Part shown: positions 26,133-35,789 of the stretch, piece after piece | Layout: each line of letters starts with the position of its first letter | Position numbering within the stretch: position 1 is the stretch's first letter | DNA from: Salmonirosea aquatica | GTDB lineage: Bacteria; Bacteroidota; Bacteroidia; Cytophagales; Spirosomataceae | NCBI RefSeq assembly: GCF_009296315.1 | Contig: NZ_WHLY01000002.1 | Location: 2,958,501-3,022,500, forward strand | Length of the DNA: 64,000 nt | Direction: 5' to 3' | Notes under the pieces: generated by a model | Told to the model about the DNA's origin: nothing | Databases searched by the model: none | The model's input: only the letters and a program-made list of their open reading frames with translations | Program-made: the position numbers and the translations under genes

Positions 26133-27290
26133 ATGAAATTCGGAACCAAAGCAATACACGCAGGCGTAGAACCTGACCCCACCACCGGCGCCATCATGAC
26201 GCCCATCTACCAAACCTCCACCTACGTTCAGGAAAGTCCCGGCAAGCATAAGGGCTACGAGTACTCTCGTACACATAATCCCACCCGCACTGCGTTACAG
26301 AAAGCACTGGCTGCGCTCGAAAATGGCAAGCATGGCATTTGCTACGCCTCCGGCCTGGCGGCAACGGATGCCGTACTGAAACTGTTCCGACCCGGCGATG
26401 AAATCATCGCCACCAATGATTTGTATGGGGGTACCTACCGCATCATGCGAAAGGTATTCGAGCCGTTCGGACTGAAGTTCCAATTTGTCGATATGACCGA
26501 CGTAGAGAAGGTGCGTGCGGCCATAACGGAGCATACCAAGATGATCTGGATCGAGACGCCAACCAATCCCTTACTCAAAATCATCGACATCGAAGCCGTA
26601 GTTACCCTTGCTCGCGCGGAGAACATCATGACGGTGGTAGACAATACCTTTGCTACACCCTACCTGCAAAATCCGCTGGACGTAGGGGCTGATGTGGTGA
26701 TGCATTCCGTAACGAAGTACCTGGGTGGTCATTCCGACACAGTGATGGGAGCACTCGTACTGAACGACGACGACTTGGCCGCCCAACTAGCGTTTATCCA
26801 GAATGCCAGCGGGGCTGTACCGGGGCCTCAGGATTGTTTTCTGGTGCTGCGTGGTTTGAAAACCCTGCACATCCGGATGCAGCGCCACTGCGAAAATGCG
26901 GCAAAAATAGCCCAATGGTTGCACGAACATCCGAAAGTAGGGAAGGTGTTTTATCCCGGTTTGCCGACCCATACCGGCCACGACCTGGCCACGCGCCAGA
27001 TGCGCGGCTACGGAGGCATGGTTTCTTTCGAATTGAAAGGCGATGTGTACGAAGAAGCCGTCATCGTCATGGAAAGCCTGCAGGTGTTTTCATTGGGTGA
27101 ATCCCTGGGTGGTGTGGAATCGCTATGTACCCATCCGGCCAGCATGACTCACGCCAGCATTCCCAAAGAAGAACGCCTCAAGGCGGGTTTGAAGGATACC
27201 CTGATTCGCCTGAGTGTCGGTATTGAAGATATAGAAGACTTAATTGACGATTTAAACCAAGCTATTGAGAAAGTTGAAAGCCATGGATAG
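26133..27290 (+). CDS. Cystathionine gamma-synthase/lyase-type PLP enzyme
   Basis: The 385-residue protein starts at MKFGTKAIHAGVEPDPTTGA (26133). It has family motifs YEYSRTHNPTRTALQ, GDEIIATNDLYGGTYR, VVDNTFATPYLQNP and the PLP-binding Lys195 in HSVTKYLGGHSD. It ends in the SLGGVESL/HPASMTH region. Members run trans-sulfuration between cysteine and homocysteine (MetB, MetC or CGL). The substrate direction cannot be read with confidence. The longer upstream frame to 26016 would run into the divergent promoter region and lacks conservation. Confidence 0.93.
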   Translation: MKFGTKAIHAGVEPDPTTGAIMTPIYQTSTYVQESPGKHKGYEYSRTHNPTRTALQKALAALENGKHGICYASGLAATDAVLKLFRPGDEIIATNDLYGGTYRIMRKVFEPFGLKFQFVDMTDVEKVRAAITEHTKMIWIETPTNPLLKIIDIEAVVTLARAENIMTVVDNTFATPYLQNPLDVGADVVMHSVTKYLGGHSDTVMGALVLNDDDLAAQLAFIQNASGAVPGPQDCFLVLRGLKTLHIRMQRHCENAAKIAQWLHEHPKVGKVFYPGLPTHTGHDLATRQMRGYGGMVSFELKGDVYEEAVIVMESLQVFSLGESLGGVESLCTHPASMTHASIPKEERLKAGLKDTLIRLSVGIEDIEDLIDDLNQAIEKVESHG

Positions 27291-27368
27291 TGGGTTGCTG
27301 AGGGTTTTTAGCTTTCGAACACCACTTTTCATAAACTTTCAACGGATTACTATCAACTTTCCACTGAA

Positions 27369-28349
27369 ATGATACACCTACCCCGCCGGCCCCGGCGCAA
27401 CCGCCGTACGGCCGCTATACGCGAGATGATTCAGGAAACGACGCTTTCTGTATCGAATTTGATTTTTCCCATGTTTGTGCTGGAAGGTACCGGCCTCAAA
27501 AGCGAAGTCAAGTCCATGCCTGGCATCTACCGGTTTTCGCTGGATACTTTGCTGGAAGAAATAAAGGAAGTGACGGATTTGGGTATCAAGGCTATTTGTC
27601 TTTTCCCCAATTATTCGGAAGACAAAAAGGATAAGCACGCCAGCGAAAGCCACCGGGAAGGTACCCTGTACCTCACCGCGCTGGCTACCATTAAAGATAA
27701 ATTCCCCGACCTCACGCTGATGACCGACGTGGCCATGGATCCGTACAGCAGCGATGGCCACGACGGCTATGTGGAAAACGGGGAAATTATCAATGACATT
27801 TCGCTGGAGATTCTGGGCAGGATGGCTGTGGCGCAGGCCAAAGCCGGAGCCGATATTTTGGGGCCAAGCGACATGATGGACGGCCGTATCGGCTACATGC
27901 GCGGACTATTGGACGCCGAGGGCTATTCGAATGTGAGCATCATGGCTTACACGGCTAAATATGCGAGCGCGTACTACGGCCCCTTCCGCGACGCATTGGA
28001 CTCAGCCCCTCGCTTTGGTGACAAGAAGACCTATCAGATGAATCCGGCCAACGCGCGGGAGGCGCTGGTGGAAGCCCAACTCGACTTTGACGAAGGAGCT
28101 GATTTTCTGATGGTGAAGCCTGCCTTGGCCTATCTGGATATTATAAAAGCCCTGCACGATAATTTTGACATCCCAATCGCGGCCTACAATGTGTCGGGCG
28201 AATATGCCATGATCAAAGCCGCCAGCCAAAACGGCTGGATCGATGGCGAACGGGCCATGCTGGAAAATCTAATGAGCATACGGCGGGCCGGAGCGAGGGC
28301 CATTCTGACCTACTTCGCTAAGGAAGTGGCACAGGTAATGAACGGGTGA
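27369..28349 (+). CDS. hemB: Delta-aminolevulinic acid dehydratase (porphobilinogen synthase)
   Basis: The 326-residue protein joins two 5-aminolevulinate molecules to porphobilinogen in heme synthesis. It shows RPRRNRRTAAIREMIQE, the metal site of the magnesium-type enzymes (TDVAMDPYSSDGHDGYV, no Cys cluster), DMMDGRI, and the two active-site lysines in MAYTAKYASAYYGPFR and FLMVKPALAYLD. It is full length and ends before a strong terminator. Another heme gene, hemJ, is in the window but far away (44444-44986). Confidence 0.97.
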   Translation: MIHLPRRPRRNRRTAAIREMIQETTLSVSNLIFPMFVLEGTGLKSEVKSMPGIYRFSLDTLLEEIKEVTDLGIKAICLFPNYSEDKKDKHASESHREGTLYLTALATIKDKFPDLTLMTDVAMDPYSSDGHDGYVENGEIINDISLEILGRMAVAQAKAGADILGPSDMMDGRIGYMRGLLDAEGYSNVSIMAYTAKYASAYYGPFRDALDSAPRFGDKKTYQMNPANAREALVEAQLDFDEGADFLMVKPALAYLDIIKALHDNFDIPIAAYNVSGEYAMIKAASQNGWIDGERAMLENLMSIRRAGARAILTYFAKEVAQVMNG

Positions 28350-28357
28350 AAACAAAG

Positions 28358-28397
28358 GCGGGAGGAAGGGTACCTACCCTTCCTCCCGCTTCTTTTT
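28358..28397 (+). terminator. Rho-independent terminator after hemB
   Basis: A 15-bp perfect stem (arms 28358-28372 and 28375-28389) closes on a two-base CC centre, so the folded loop must open a few pairs. It is followed by TTCTTTTT. The centre of the hairpin is a GGTACC site. Confidence 0.9.
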
Positions 28398-28409
28398 ACT
28401 TTCCCATTT

Positions 28410-28622
28410 TTATTTCTTTCGGCTATCCAGAACCACCAGGCCAATACCGGCAATAAGCACGATGGCTCCAGCGTAGGTAGGCCACCCTACCGACTTCTCT
28501 TTGTCAGCATTGATTTCAACCGGGCCGATGTCTACAATTTTTTCTTTTTTGGTGTAATTGAATCCGTTAAAGATCAACATGCCAATCCCAATGATGGCCA
28601 ATACGATTCCAATTGCTTTCAT
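28410..28622 (-). CDS. Small two-helix membrane protein (DUF3185-like)
   Basis: The 70-residue protein has an N-terminal helix (AIGIVLAIIGIGMLIFNGF), a short charged loop (KKEKIVDIGPVEINADKEKS) and a second helix (YAGAIVLIAGIGLVVLDSRKK). This layout matches the small DUF3185-type inner-membrane proteins, whose role is not known. It is convergent with hemB and divergent from the dihydroorotase gene. Confidence 0.75.
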   Translation of the reverse strand: MKAIGIVLAIIGIGMLIFNGFNYTKKEKIVDIGPVEINADKEKSVGWPTYAGAIVLIAGIGLVVLDSRKK

Positions 28623-28716
28623 GCGATGCGTTTTGGTTAAGTTAGTTAAGTCCTGACTGGCAAAAATATACCTTATTTGCAGTTATGCTACTTAAAATAC
28701 TAAAATAACAAGTTTT

Positions 28717-30084
28717 ATGGCTACAAAAACCACACTGATTACCAATACCCGCCTCGTCAACGAGGGCAGCATCCGCGAAACCGACGTACTGATCCAAAAC
28801 GGTCGCATTGCCCGGATCGGCGATCTGCAGCATGTCGTTGCCGACCGGGTGATCGATGCGCAGGGCAGGTACCTGTTGCCGGGTGTCATCGACGATCAGG
28901 TACATTTTCGGGAGCCGGGCCTGACTCACAAAGCTACCATTGCGACTGAAGCCCGTGCCGCGGTAGCCGGAGGTACCACTTCGTTCATGGAAATGCCCAA
29001 TACAGTCCCGAATGCGCTTACCCAACGGCTTCTGGAAGACAAGTACGAAATAGCCGCCCAAACGTCGCTAGCCAATTACTCCTTCTACATGGGAGCCTCA
29101 AACGACAATTACGACGAGGTGATGCGCACCGATCCGCAGCGCGTGTGTGGTATCAAAATATTCATGGGCTCATCGACGGGCAATATGCTGGTGGACGCGC
29201 AGAGCGTGCTGGAGAAGTTGTTTGCCGATGCGCCCTGCCTCATTGCTACCCACTGCGAGGATGAACCTACCGTGCGGCAGCGGATGGAATTTTTTCGGGA
29301 TAAATACGGCGATGAGGTACCCTATGACATTCACGCCATCGTACGCAATGAGGACGCCTGCCTCAAATCGTCGGGTTTTGCTGTAGAACTGGCCAGGAAA
29401 AAAGGTACCCGGCTGCATATTCTGCATATTTCGACGGGTGTAGAAACTGGGTTGTTTGAAATTGGGCATCGGGTCGATGGCAAAATCCTGCTCTCTGATG
29501 GCTCACCCAAACTGATTACTGCCGAAGCCTGCGTGCACCACTTGTGGTTCGATGCGGAAGATTACCGGGAGTGGGGTACCAAAATCAAGTGTAACCCGTC
29601 CATCAAGGCGTTGCCCAACAAAGACGATATTCTAAAGGCTTTGCTCGACGACCGCATCGACGTCATTGCCACCGACCACGCCCCGCACACGGCCGAGGAA
29701 AAAGCGCAACCCTACTGGCAGGCGCCCTCAGGACTACCCTTGGTACAACACTCGCTGCATGTGATGCTGGAATTTGTGCGCCAGGGCAAGGTACCTCTGG
29801 AACGGGTAGTGGAAAAAATGAGCCACGCCGTGGCCGACTGCTTTCAAATTCAGGAACGGGGCTACATCCGGGAAGGCTACCATGCCGATCTGGTGCTGGT
29901 GGATATGCAGCAAACCACCGAGGTACTACCAGAATCCCTGTACGCCAAGTGCGGCTGGTCACCTTTTGAGGGGACGACCTTCCACTCGCGGGTAACCCAC
30001 ACCTTTGTATCGGGGCACCTGGCGTACGAAGCAGGTACATTCCACGAATCGGTTAAAGGACAGCGTATGTTGTTCAACAGGTAA
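28717..30084 (+). CDS. pyrC: Dihydroorotase
   Basis: The 455-residue amidohydrolase has the metal-binding DDQVHFREPGLTHKATI motif, GGTTSFMEMPNTVPN and the CGIKIFMGSSTG region. Downstream histidines lie in LIATHCEDE and LHILHIS, and the catalytic Asp lies in VIATDHAPHTAEEK. It closes the pyrimidine ring precursor (carbamoyl-aspartate to dihydroorotate). The long type-I form is often annotated as either pyrC or allantoinase-like. No other pyr genes are adjacent. Its reading frame is unusually rich in the GGTACC palindrome (six sites in 1.4 kb). Confidence 0.93.
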   Translation: MATKTTLITNTRLVNEGSIRETDVLIQNGRIARIGDLQHVVADRVIDAQGRYLLPGVIDDQVHFREPGLTHKATIATEARAAVAGGTTSFMEMPNTVPNALTQRLLEDKYEIAAQTSLANYSFYMGASNDNYDEVMRTDPQRVCGIKIFMGSSTGNMLVDAQSVLEKLFADAPCLIATHCEDEPTVRQRMEFFRDKYGDEVPYDIHAIVRNEDACLKSSGFAVELARKKGTRLHILHISTGVETGLFEIGHRVDGKILLSDGSPKLITAEACVHHLWFDAEDYREWGTKIKCNPSIKALPNKDDILKALLDDRIDVIATDHAPHTAEEKAQPYWQAPSGLPLVQHSLHVMLEFVRQGKVPLERVVEKMSHAVADCFQIQERGYIREGYHADLVLVDMQQTTEVLPESLYAKCGWSPFEGTTFHSRVTHTFVSGHLAYEAGTFHESVKGQRMLFNR

Positions 30085-30444
30085 GTGTGGTTTTTCAGGG
30101 ATTTTTCCACTGCCTGCTTCGGTTCATCCGTTTTTTAGGCTGGTTCATCCGCCTGCACAACTATTTAATCTTTTTTAACTTCCATAATGCAACTCTTTTC
30201 ATGAAATTTACATCCCTTAGCTGAAAGCACTCAAATAAAACAGAACCGATCGAAATGGTTTGCGGATTCTGTCCGTTTGTGGGTATCGATGGTTGCTCCG
30301 GAAGTACTTTTTTTGACCGAATTCAAAAAAATAATAAAAAACAAGGTACTATGTATTGCAAGATACCTTAGAAAGTATATATATTTGTACTGTCATTTTA
30401 CCGCGATCCGTTATACTACCCTTCAACTCTATAAATATACTGGC
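30085..30444. other. Intergenic region upstream of a small secreted protein
   Basis: About 360 bp without a convincing gene. It contains a short direct repeat (GGTTCATCCG twice, about 30122 and 30142) and a promoter candidate for the next gene (30356-30387). An open frame from 30277 only extends the next gene upstream and shows no coding character. Confidence 0.5.
30356..30387 (+). promoter_or_regulatory. Candidate promoter, TTG then TATATTTG
   Basis: TTG at 30356-30358 and TATATTTG at 30380-30387, with a 21-bp spacer, fit the Bacteroidota promoter form. It lies 57 bp before the ATG at 30445. Confidence 0.6.
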
Positions 30445-30879
30445 ATGAAAGCATTGAAAATAGTACTCGTATTGATGATAATTAGTCTTCAGGTGAATGC
30501 TACGGGGTATTCCCACAACATGCTCGTGGCGCAGAAGATGCTCAAGACCCGGAGAACCGTTTCCAAGTCACAGGCACTACCATTGCAATTCACGACCCAA
30601 CCCACCGTAGTGAAACCTGCCTCTTGCCCGGTGAGCGAGTCAGCGGAGGAGGAGGCAGCCCTAAAGCCCGAAAGTGCAGCGGCCTCTTTCTCTCAACATG
30701 TGGCACGCTGGATCGTGCGCATTGTGAGCAGCCAGGGAAAAATCCTGAGCGAAAAGCTGGTTTCTCTGTTTTCGCCCAACGAAAAAGTGGAAGAATGGGC
30801 ACCCCTTAATGCGCGCTTCATATCCATAAGCCAAAATATCGTTTCCTATCTGGTGGCTCCCGTGAGGACGCTGATCTGA
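30445..30879 (+). CDS. Small secreted protein of unknown function
   Basis: The 144-residue protein starts at MKALKIVLVLMIISLQVNATG (30445), a clear signal peptide. The mature part is hydrophilic, with many Ser/Pro/Glu residues, and no family is recognised. The longer frame to 30277 lacks a signal at its start and crosses the promoter candidate, so it was not used. A terminator lies just downstream inside the 3-prime end of the convergent DUF5723 gene. Confidence 0.6.
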   Translation: MKALKIVLVLMIISLQVNATGYSHNMLVAQKMLKTRRTVSKSQALPLQFTTQPTVVKPASCPVSESAEEEAALKPESAAASFSQHVARWIVRIVSSQGKILSEKLVSLFSPNEKVEEWAPLNARFISISQNIVSYLVAPVRTLI

Positions 30880-30888
30880 TTCAGGAAA

Positions 30889-32397
30889 CTATTCATTGTT
30901 ACGCTGGCGACCTTCAAAAGGCTGCCAGCGTTTTTTTATGCCCAATTTCCGATCCTTGAACTTCCACACCGAAAATCCCATGTACATGAAAGTAGCCCGG
31001 GTAGCGTCCTGATCTTTCCGATTGAGCAGGCCGTTGAGGTTACTAAAGCCCAGGTGAAAGGGGCCAAACCGCGCCAGGGCGCCCATCGACACATATTTGT
31101 TTCCCTTCATGAAGGTCAGCGGCAGCGAAAAATCCGAATCCTCGTTTTCGAATCGGGGTGTGATAATCAACGCATCGGGTTGGGTAAGGTCCAGCGGGCT
31201 CTGCGGGGCATCGCCGTACCGTTGGACTTTGGCGACATTAATATAAAACGACTTGACCAACTGCACATCCACGTCCCAGTGCAGCGTGGTGGGTAGGTGG
31301 GCGTCCTGCTTTAGAATCGTTTCAGTAGGGCCGGGGAAAATACTGGCGAAACCATCCGCTCCCTCATTGCCTAGGGTTTCGAGCTGCTGTTGATCGATCA
31401 CCGTCCTGATTTCGTTTCCCGAAACCACCCGGCTGTCGGGGCTTTGGTAGTGAATGCTGCCTAGGTCGGTGATGGAGGCCGAAAAACGGATCAGGTACCC
31501 CGGCCGGGCATCGTCGTCCTCTTCCAACCTACCCCAGTGTGAGCCCAACTCGTAGGTAGCGCCCAGATCGTAGCCCCAGCCGGTACCGTACTTGGTCCCA
31601 TTTAATACATCGCCCAGCCGCCACGACTGGTTAGGCTGAGTGTACCCGCTTTCGTACGAGAAATTGTTCAGAACCAATTCTTTCTCGTCGGCATCGCCGC
31701 CATCTACCTGGCGGATTTCATAAGCATCCACCGAGCCTTGCAGGTACCCGGCCCGTGCACCGAATACCCGCTTGAGGGTACCCCCAACTTTGAGTTTGTG
31801 GGCGCGCAGGTTTATCAGCTGCAAGCCATACGACGCACTGGCCTCCGAAAAATTCTGTTGACTCAGGTCAAAATCCCCCCAGGTACCCGAAGCCGTAGGC
31901 GTCGCGGGTGTATCAAGCCGTCTGTAGTACATCGTGCGGATGGCCTGCGGGATATTATTTCCCTGCACAAAACCCCGCGACCTGACCTGAAAGGCAAAAC
32001 CGTGGTTTTTTCCTACCGAAAACATCACCGACGGCCAACGAACTTCACTCGCTACGTGCAGGGGACTGTAAGCAGTAGGCGTCCCAGCGGCCGTAATGGA
32101 ACCCATGGTCCGGGAACGCCCGTATAATTCATGTGTAGAATGGGGTACCAGCAGGGGGTACAGATAGGAATTGCGGCCAAAGAAAATAAAGTAGCGATTG
32201 TTGATGGTACTGCCCGCCGTGACCAGGTTGACCTGCCACTTGTAGCGTGAGCCGCCCAGCACCGAAGGATTCTGCGTAGCCCGGTAGAGCCCACCGTAGT
32301 TACTGAGCGACAGGCCGGGTACCTGTTGCGCTTGGCTGACAGATATGTTCAGAAGTAGTGTGAGTAGGGCAAGTAAAGGGGAATGGCTGAATTTCAT
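30889..32397 (-). CDS. DUF5723-type outer-membrane protein
   Basis: The 502-residue protein has a signal peptide (ending VSQAQ) and the N-terminal pattern GLYRATQNPSVLGGSRYKWQVN typical of the DUF5723 group of Bacteroidota surface proteins. It continues as a barrel-like sequence full of Gly/aromatic strands. The function is not known. Its ATG overlaps the recQ stop (ATGA), so it is co-translated with recQ, which is an unexpected pairing. Confidence 0.8.
   Translation of the reverse strand: MKFSHSPLLALLTLLLNISVSQAQQVPGLSLSNYGGLYRATQNPSVLGGSRYKWQVNLVTAGSTINNRYFIFFGRNSYLYPLLVPHSTHELYGRSRTMGSITAAGTPTAYSPLHVASEVRWPSVMFSVGKNHGFAFQVRSRGFVQGNNIPQAIRTMYYRRLDTPATPTASGTWGDFDLSQQNFSEASASYGLQLINLRAHKLKVGGTLKRVFGARAGYLQGSVDAYEIRQVDGGDADEKELVLNNFSYESGYTQPNQSWRLGDVLNGTKYGTGWGYDLGATYELGSHWGRLEEDDDARPGYLIRFSASITDLGSIHYQSPDSRVVSGNEIRTVIDQQQLETLGNEGADGFASIFPGPTETILKQDAHLPTTLHWDVDVQLVKSFYINVAKVQRYGDAPQSPLDLTQPDALIITPRFENEDSDFSLPLTFMKGNKYVSMGALARFGPFHLGFSNLNGLLNRKDQDATRATFMYMGFSVWKFKDRKLGIKKRWQPFEGRQRNNE
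30901..30937 (+). terminator. Rho-independent terminator
   Basis: ACGCTGGC (30901-30908) pairs with GCCAGCGT (30924-30931), and T7 follows (30931-30937). It ends transcription of the small secreted protein gene and overlaps the last codons of the convergent DUF5723 gene. Confidence 0.8.
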
Positions 32398-34319
32398 GAA
32401 AGCCGGGTTGCGTTAAGTACTAGTTTTCCCTGCGCGTCGTACTGAATGGTTTCCTGTTCGATCAACTTTCGTACGACTTGCAATAATTGTTTTTCAGGCA
32501 TGTGATCAAACGCGTCGCTAAGCGAGCGTGGGGCTGTGGGGCCGTTATTGTGCAAATGTACCACCACTCTTTGGGTCAATTCTTCCGTTTGGTCATGAAC
32601 ATTCTCGGCTTTTTGCCGTTTCAGGCAGTTGTCGCAGACGCCGCAGGGGCGGCCGTCGTGTTCGTTGAAATAGTCGAGTAGCAGTAGGGTCCGGCACTGG
32701 GACGGATGTTGGGCGTAGTGTACCACCGCCGCTACCTTACGCAAATCCCGTTCTTTTTTCTTCTCGATGTCAAACACATTCAAAGTTAAAAGCTCCGCGT
32801 CGAACCGGGGCGTCAGAAACGTCAGTTGGGGTTTGTCGCGCTGCTTTTCGTAATCGATGATGTCGCGCTCCTGCAAAAACTGCAATTTCTGCATCACTTC
32901 CGGGAGTGGTGCATAGTAAGCCCGTCCTATCTCACCTTCCGAAATCCGCAAATATTCGGTGAACAGTTCGCCCCCGTACATGCGCAGGATTAATTTTATG
33001 AACGGATCGTAGTCGGGGTAGCGTATCTGGAAGTCGTACAATTGTCGGTTGTCTACCAGGAAATGGAGTTTGGAAGAATCATTGAACGCTTCGCTGAGTT
33101 GCAGAAATCCTTCTTCTTCCAGCAGTTTGAGCGCATAGTGTGTTTCTGAAACCTGTAGGCCGAAGGTACCTGTAAACTCATGTATATCCAGGCTGTAACT
33201 CGTAAATTCTCCGGCTCCTACGGCCAGTTTAAAGTAGTTAGCCAGGGCTTGATACACCCGGCGCAGCGTCTGGATGGGCGGGTACTTCCGCTCCACAGCC
33301 TGACTGAGATCGTCCGTATCCTTGTGGTTATATAGCGCCACAGCATACGCTTTACGGCCATCGCGCCCGGCCCGGCCCGCCTCCTGATAGTACGCTTCCA
33401 GACTCGCGGGCAGGTCCAGGTGCACGACTGAACGTACATCGGCTTTATCGATGCCCATCCCGAAAGCATTGGTGGCCACCACCACGCGCGTCTGCCCGCG
33501 CTGCCAGGCCATTTGTTTCTCGGTGCGGTCGCGATAGGGTACCCCCGCATGGTAGTAGTCGGCCCGGATTCCCTGCCGGGTCAGCCACTCGGCTATCTGC
33601 TGGGTGCGTTTGCGGGTACGTACGTACACGATGGAGGTACCCGGTACGTTGGTGAGGATTTGCAGCAGCTTGCGTTCCTTATTTTCTTCGGGAAAGGTAG
33701 AGTACGAAAGGTTCTCCCGGGCAAATGACTGCCGGAATACCCGACCCTGCTTCATTTCCAACTTGTCCAGAATATCGGCCTGTACCTCCGCCGTAGCCGA
33801 AGCTGTCAAAGCGATGACAGGTACCCCGGGCAGCAAAGTCCGGAACTCCGCAATGAGCAGATAAGCCGGGCGGAAATCGTAGCCCCAGGCCGAGATGCAA
33901 TGGGCTTCGTCAATCGCCAGCAATGATATGTTCATCTGTTTGGCGCGCTCGATCATGATGTCGGTGCGTAGTCGCTCGGGCGACACGTAGAGGAAGCGCA
34001 GATTCCCATGAATGCAATTGTCGAGCGTGATATCGATTTCGTGGCGGTTCATGCCTGCGTGAATGGCTGCCGCCGGAATGTGTCGTTTTTTAAGTTGCTC
34101 TACCTGATCTTTCATCAGGGCAATCAGCGGCGTGACCACGATGCATACGCCCTCCCGTGCCAGGGTAGGTACCTGAAAGCAGAGCGATTTTCCCCCACCC
34201 GTCGGAAGCAGCACCAGCGTATCCCTACCTTCCAGCACCGACCGCATGGCTTCCTCCTGCACAGGCCGGAAGGTATCATAGCCCCAGTATTGTTTCAAAA
34301 TGGCATGCAGGTTGGTCAT
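32394..34319 (-). CDS. recQ: RecQ family ATP-dependent DNA helicase
   Basis: The 641-residue SF2 helicase has motif I (LLPTGGGKSLCFQVP), the DEAH box in AIDEAHCISAWGYDFRP, motif III (ALTASATAEVQ) and motif VI (QEAGRAGRDG). The zinc-binding RQC Cys cluster (CGVCDNCLKRQ) is near the C-terminus. It belongs to the shorter RecQ group common in Bacteroidota and shows no clear HRDC domain. It unwinds DNA in recombination repair. Four bases (ATGA) overlap the next gene, a DUF5723 surface protein. Confidence 0.95.
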   Translation of the reverse strand: MTNLHAILKQYWGYDTFRPVQEEAMRSVLEGRDTLVLLPTGGGKSLCFQVPTLAREGVCIVVTPLIALMKDQVEQLKKRHIPAAAIHAGMNRHEIDITLDNCIHGNLRFLYVSPERLRTDIMIERAKQMNISLLAIDEAHCISAWGYDFRPAYLLIAEFRTLLPGVPVIALTASATAEVQADILDKLEMKQGRVFRQSFARENLSYSTFPEENKERKLLQILTNVPGTSIVYVRTRKRTQQIAEWLTRQGIRADYYHAGVPYRDRTEKQMAWQRGQTRVVVATNAFGMGIDKADVRSVVHLDLPASLEAYYQEAGRAGRDGRKAYAVALYNHKDTDDLSQAVERKYPPIQTLRRVYQALANYFKLAVGAGEFTSYSLDIHEFTGTFGLQVSETHYALKLLEEEGFLQLSEAFNDSSKLHFLVDNRQLYDFQIRYPDYDPFIKLILRMYGGELFTEYLRISEGEIGRAYYAPLPEVMQKLQFLQERDIIDYEKQRDKPQLTFLTPRFDAELLTLNVFDIEKKKERDLRKVAAVVHYAQHPSQCRTLLLLDYFNEHDGRPCGVCDNCLKRQKAENVHDQTEELTQRVVVHLHNNGPTAPRSLSDAFDHMPEKQLLQVVRKLIEQETIQYDAQGKLVLNATRLS

Positions 34320-34406
34320 TTTTTTGTAAAATGTAGTACGGGTCTCCTGCCCGTATGAGCCAAATGGCTGTAAATTGTATCTTTACTCCAAACTTTCCCT
34401 AAAAGT

Positions 34407-35702
34407 ATGAACAATATGTTTTCCTATAATTCTGTTCGCCTGCTCTTTCTCTCGACCCTGTGCCTGTCCGGTTGTTCCGTATCTCATTATATTCACAAAG
34501 AAGTAAAAACCTCACCCGTGCTTTCCCAGCACCATGTGGGGATATCGGTCTATGATCCGGCGAAGCAGAAAACGCTGGCCGCCTACCAGGACGATCACTA
34601 CTTCACGCCCGCTTCCAACACCAAGCTGTTCAGTTTCTACGCCGCATTGACGGCTTTGGGCGATTCTATTCCAGGGCTGCAATACCAGCTTCGGGACAGC
34701 GCACTCGTTTTCCGGGGTACGGGCGACCCTTCACTACTGCACCCTGACCTACCTTCCAGCGCGGTGGTCGATTTTTTGAAAAACAGGAAAGAGAAACTGC
34801 TATTCTCGACCGCCCTTACCGACAACCCCACTTACGGGCCGGGCTGGTCGTGGGATGACTACAACGACTACTACCAAGCCGAACGCTCGTCGCTGCCCAT
34901 GTACGGCAACATTGCCCGTTTCACCAGTCCTTCGGGTTTGTATGTACGGGTACAGCCTGAATTCTGGCAGGATTCGCTGGATTTGGATACAACGGTAGTA
35001 GGCTTGGTACGCGACCGGTACTACAATCATTTCCGCCGCTCGCTCAACGCCTTGCCCGCTGGCCTGGAACAGGATATTCCCGTCCGCACGTCAAATCAGC
35101 TAACCGCCGAGCTTTTGTCCTACGCTTTGCAGAAAAAGGTAGGATTGACCGATGAAGAACAATCCGGTTCCTGGAAAACAGTGCATAGCATTCCTTCCGA
35201 CTCGCTCTACAGGCGTATGATGCTCGTGAGCGACAACATGATGGCTGAGCAGACGATGTTACTCTATGCTGCCGCTCATGGCCTCCCGCTCAACACGACC
35301 CAGGCTATCGAACACGCCCAGCTGAATATCCTGGGCGATCTGCCCGACCGTCCCGTGTGGCGGGATGGATCGGGACTTTCGCGCTACAATCTTTTCACCC
35401 CCCGCACCATGATTGCCCTGCTCGGAAAAATTTCTCAAAAGATCCCGCAGGACAGGCTTTTCAATATTCTCCCGGCCGGAGGAAGTTCGGGTACCCTACG
35501 GTCGATGTTCAAAGGGCAGGAAGCCTTCGTTCACGCCAAAACGGGTAGTCTCAGCAATGTCTATTGCCTGAGTGGGTACCTGATTACGAAAAAAGGGAAG
35601 CTACTGTATTTCAGTTTTATGAATAATAACTTTGTACGCCCGACCGCCGAAATACGGACAGAAGTGGCCCGGATACTAACGGGATTACACGATAAATACT
35701 GA
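34407..35702 (+). CDS. dacB: D-alanyl-D-alanine carboxypeptidase/endopeptidase (PBP4 type), lipoprotein
   Basis: The 431-residue protein has a lipoprotein signal (STLCLSGC, Cys23). Its penicillin-binding catalytic residues are SxxK (Ser70-Asn-Thr-Lys73 in FTPASNTKLF), SxN (in VSDNMMAEQ) and KTG (in VHAKTGSLSNVYCLSGYL). PBP4-type enzymes trim or cleave peptidoglycan peptides in the periplasm. It is divergent from recQ. Confidence 0.92.
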   Translation: MNNMFSYNSVRLLFLSTLCLSGCSVSHYIHKEVKTSPVLSQHHVGISVYDPAKQKTLAAYQDDHYFTPASNTKLFSFYAALTALGDSIPGLQYQLRDSALVFRGTGDPSLLHPDLPSSAVVDFLKNRKEKLLFSTALTDNPTYGPGWSWDDYNDYYQAERSSLPMYGNIARFTSPSGLYVRVQPEFWQDSLDLDTTVVGLVRDRYYNHFRRSLNALPAGLEQDIPVRTSNQLTAELLSYALQKKVGLTDEEQSGSWKTVHSIPSDSLYRRMMLVSDNMMAEQTMLLYAAAHGLPLNTTQAIEHAQLNILGDLPDRPVWRDGSGLSRYNLFTPRTMIALLGKISQKIPQDRLFNILPAGGSSGTLRSMFKGQEAFVHAKTGSLSNVYCLSGYLITKKGKLLYFSFMNNNFVRPTAEIRTEVARILTGLHDKY

Positions 35703-35789
35703 ATTGGCCGGTCACGAAGAGTTTTACGGCGGTGATATGCAGATGATTGAGTACCTATTTCAAAATATTCTGAACGCAACTACGATCGT

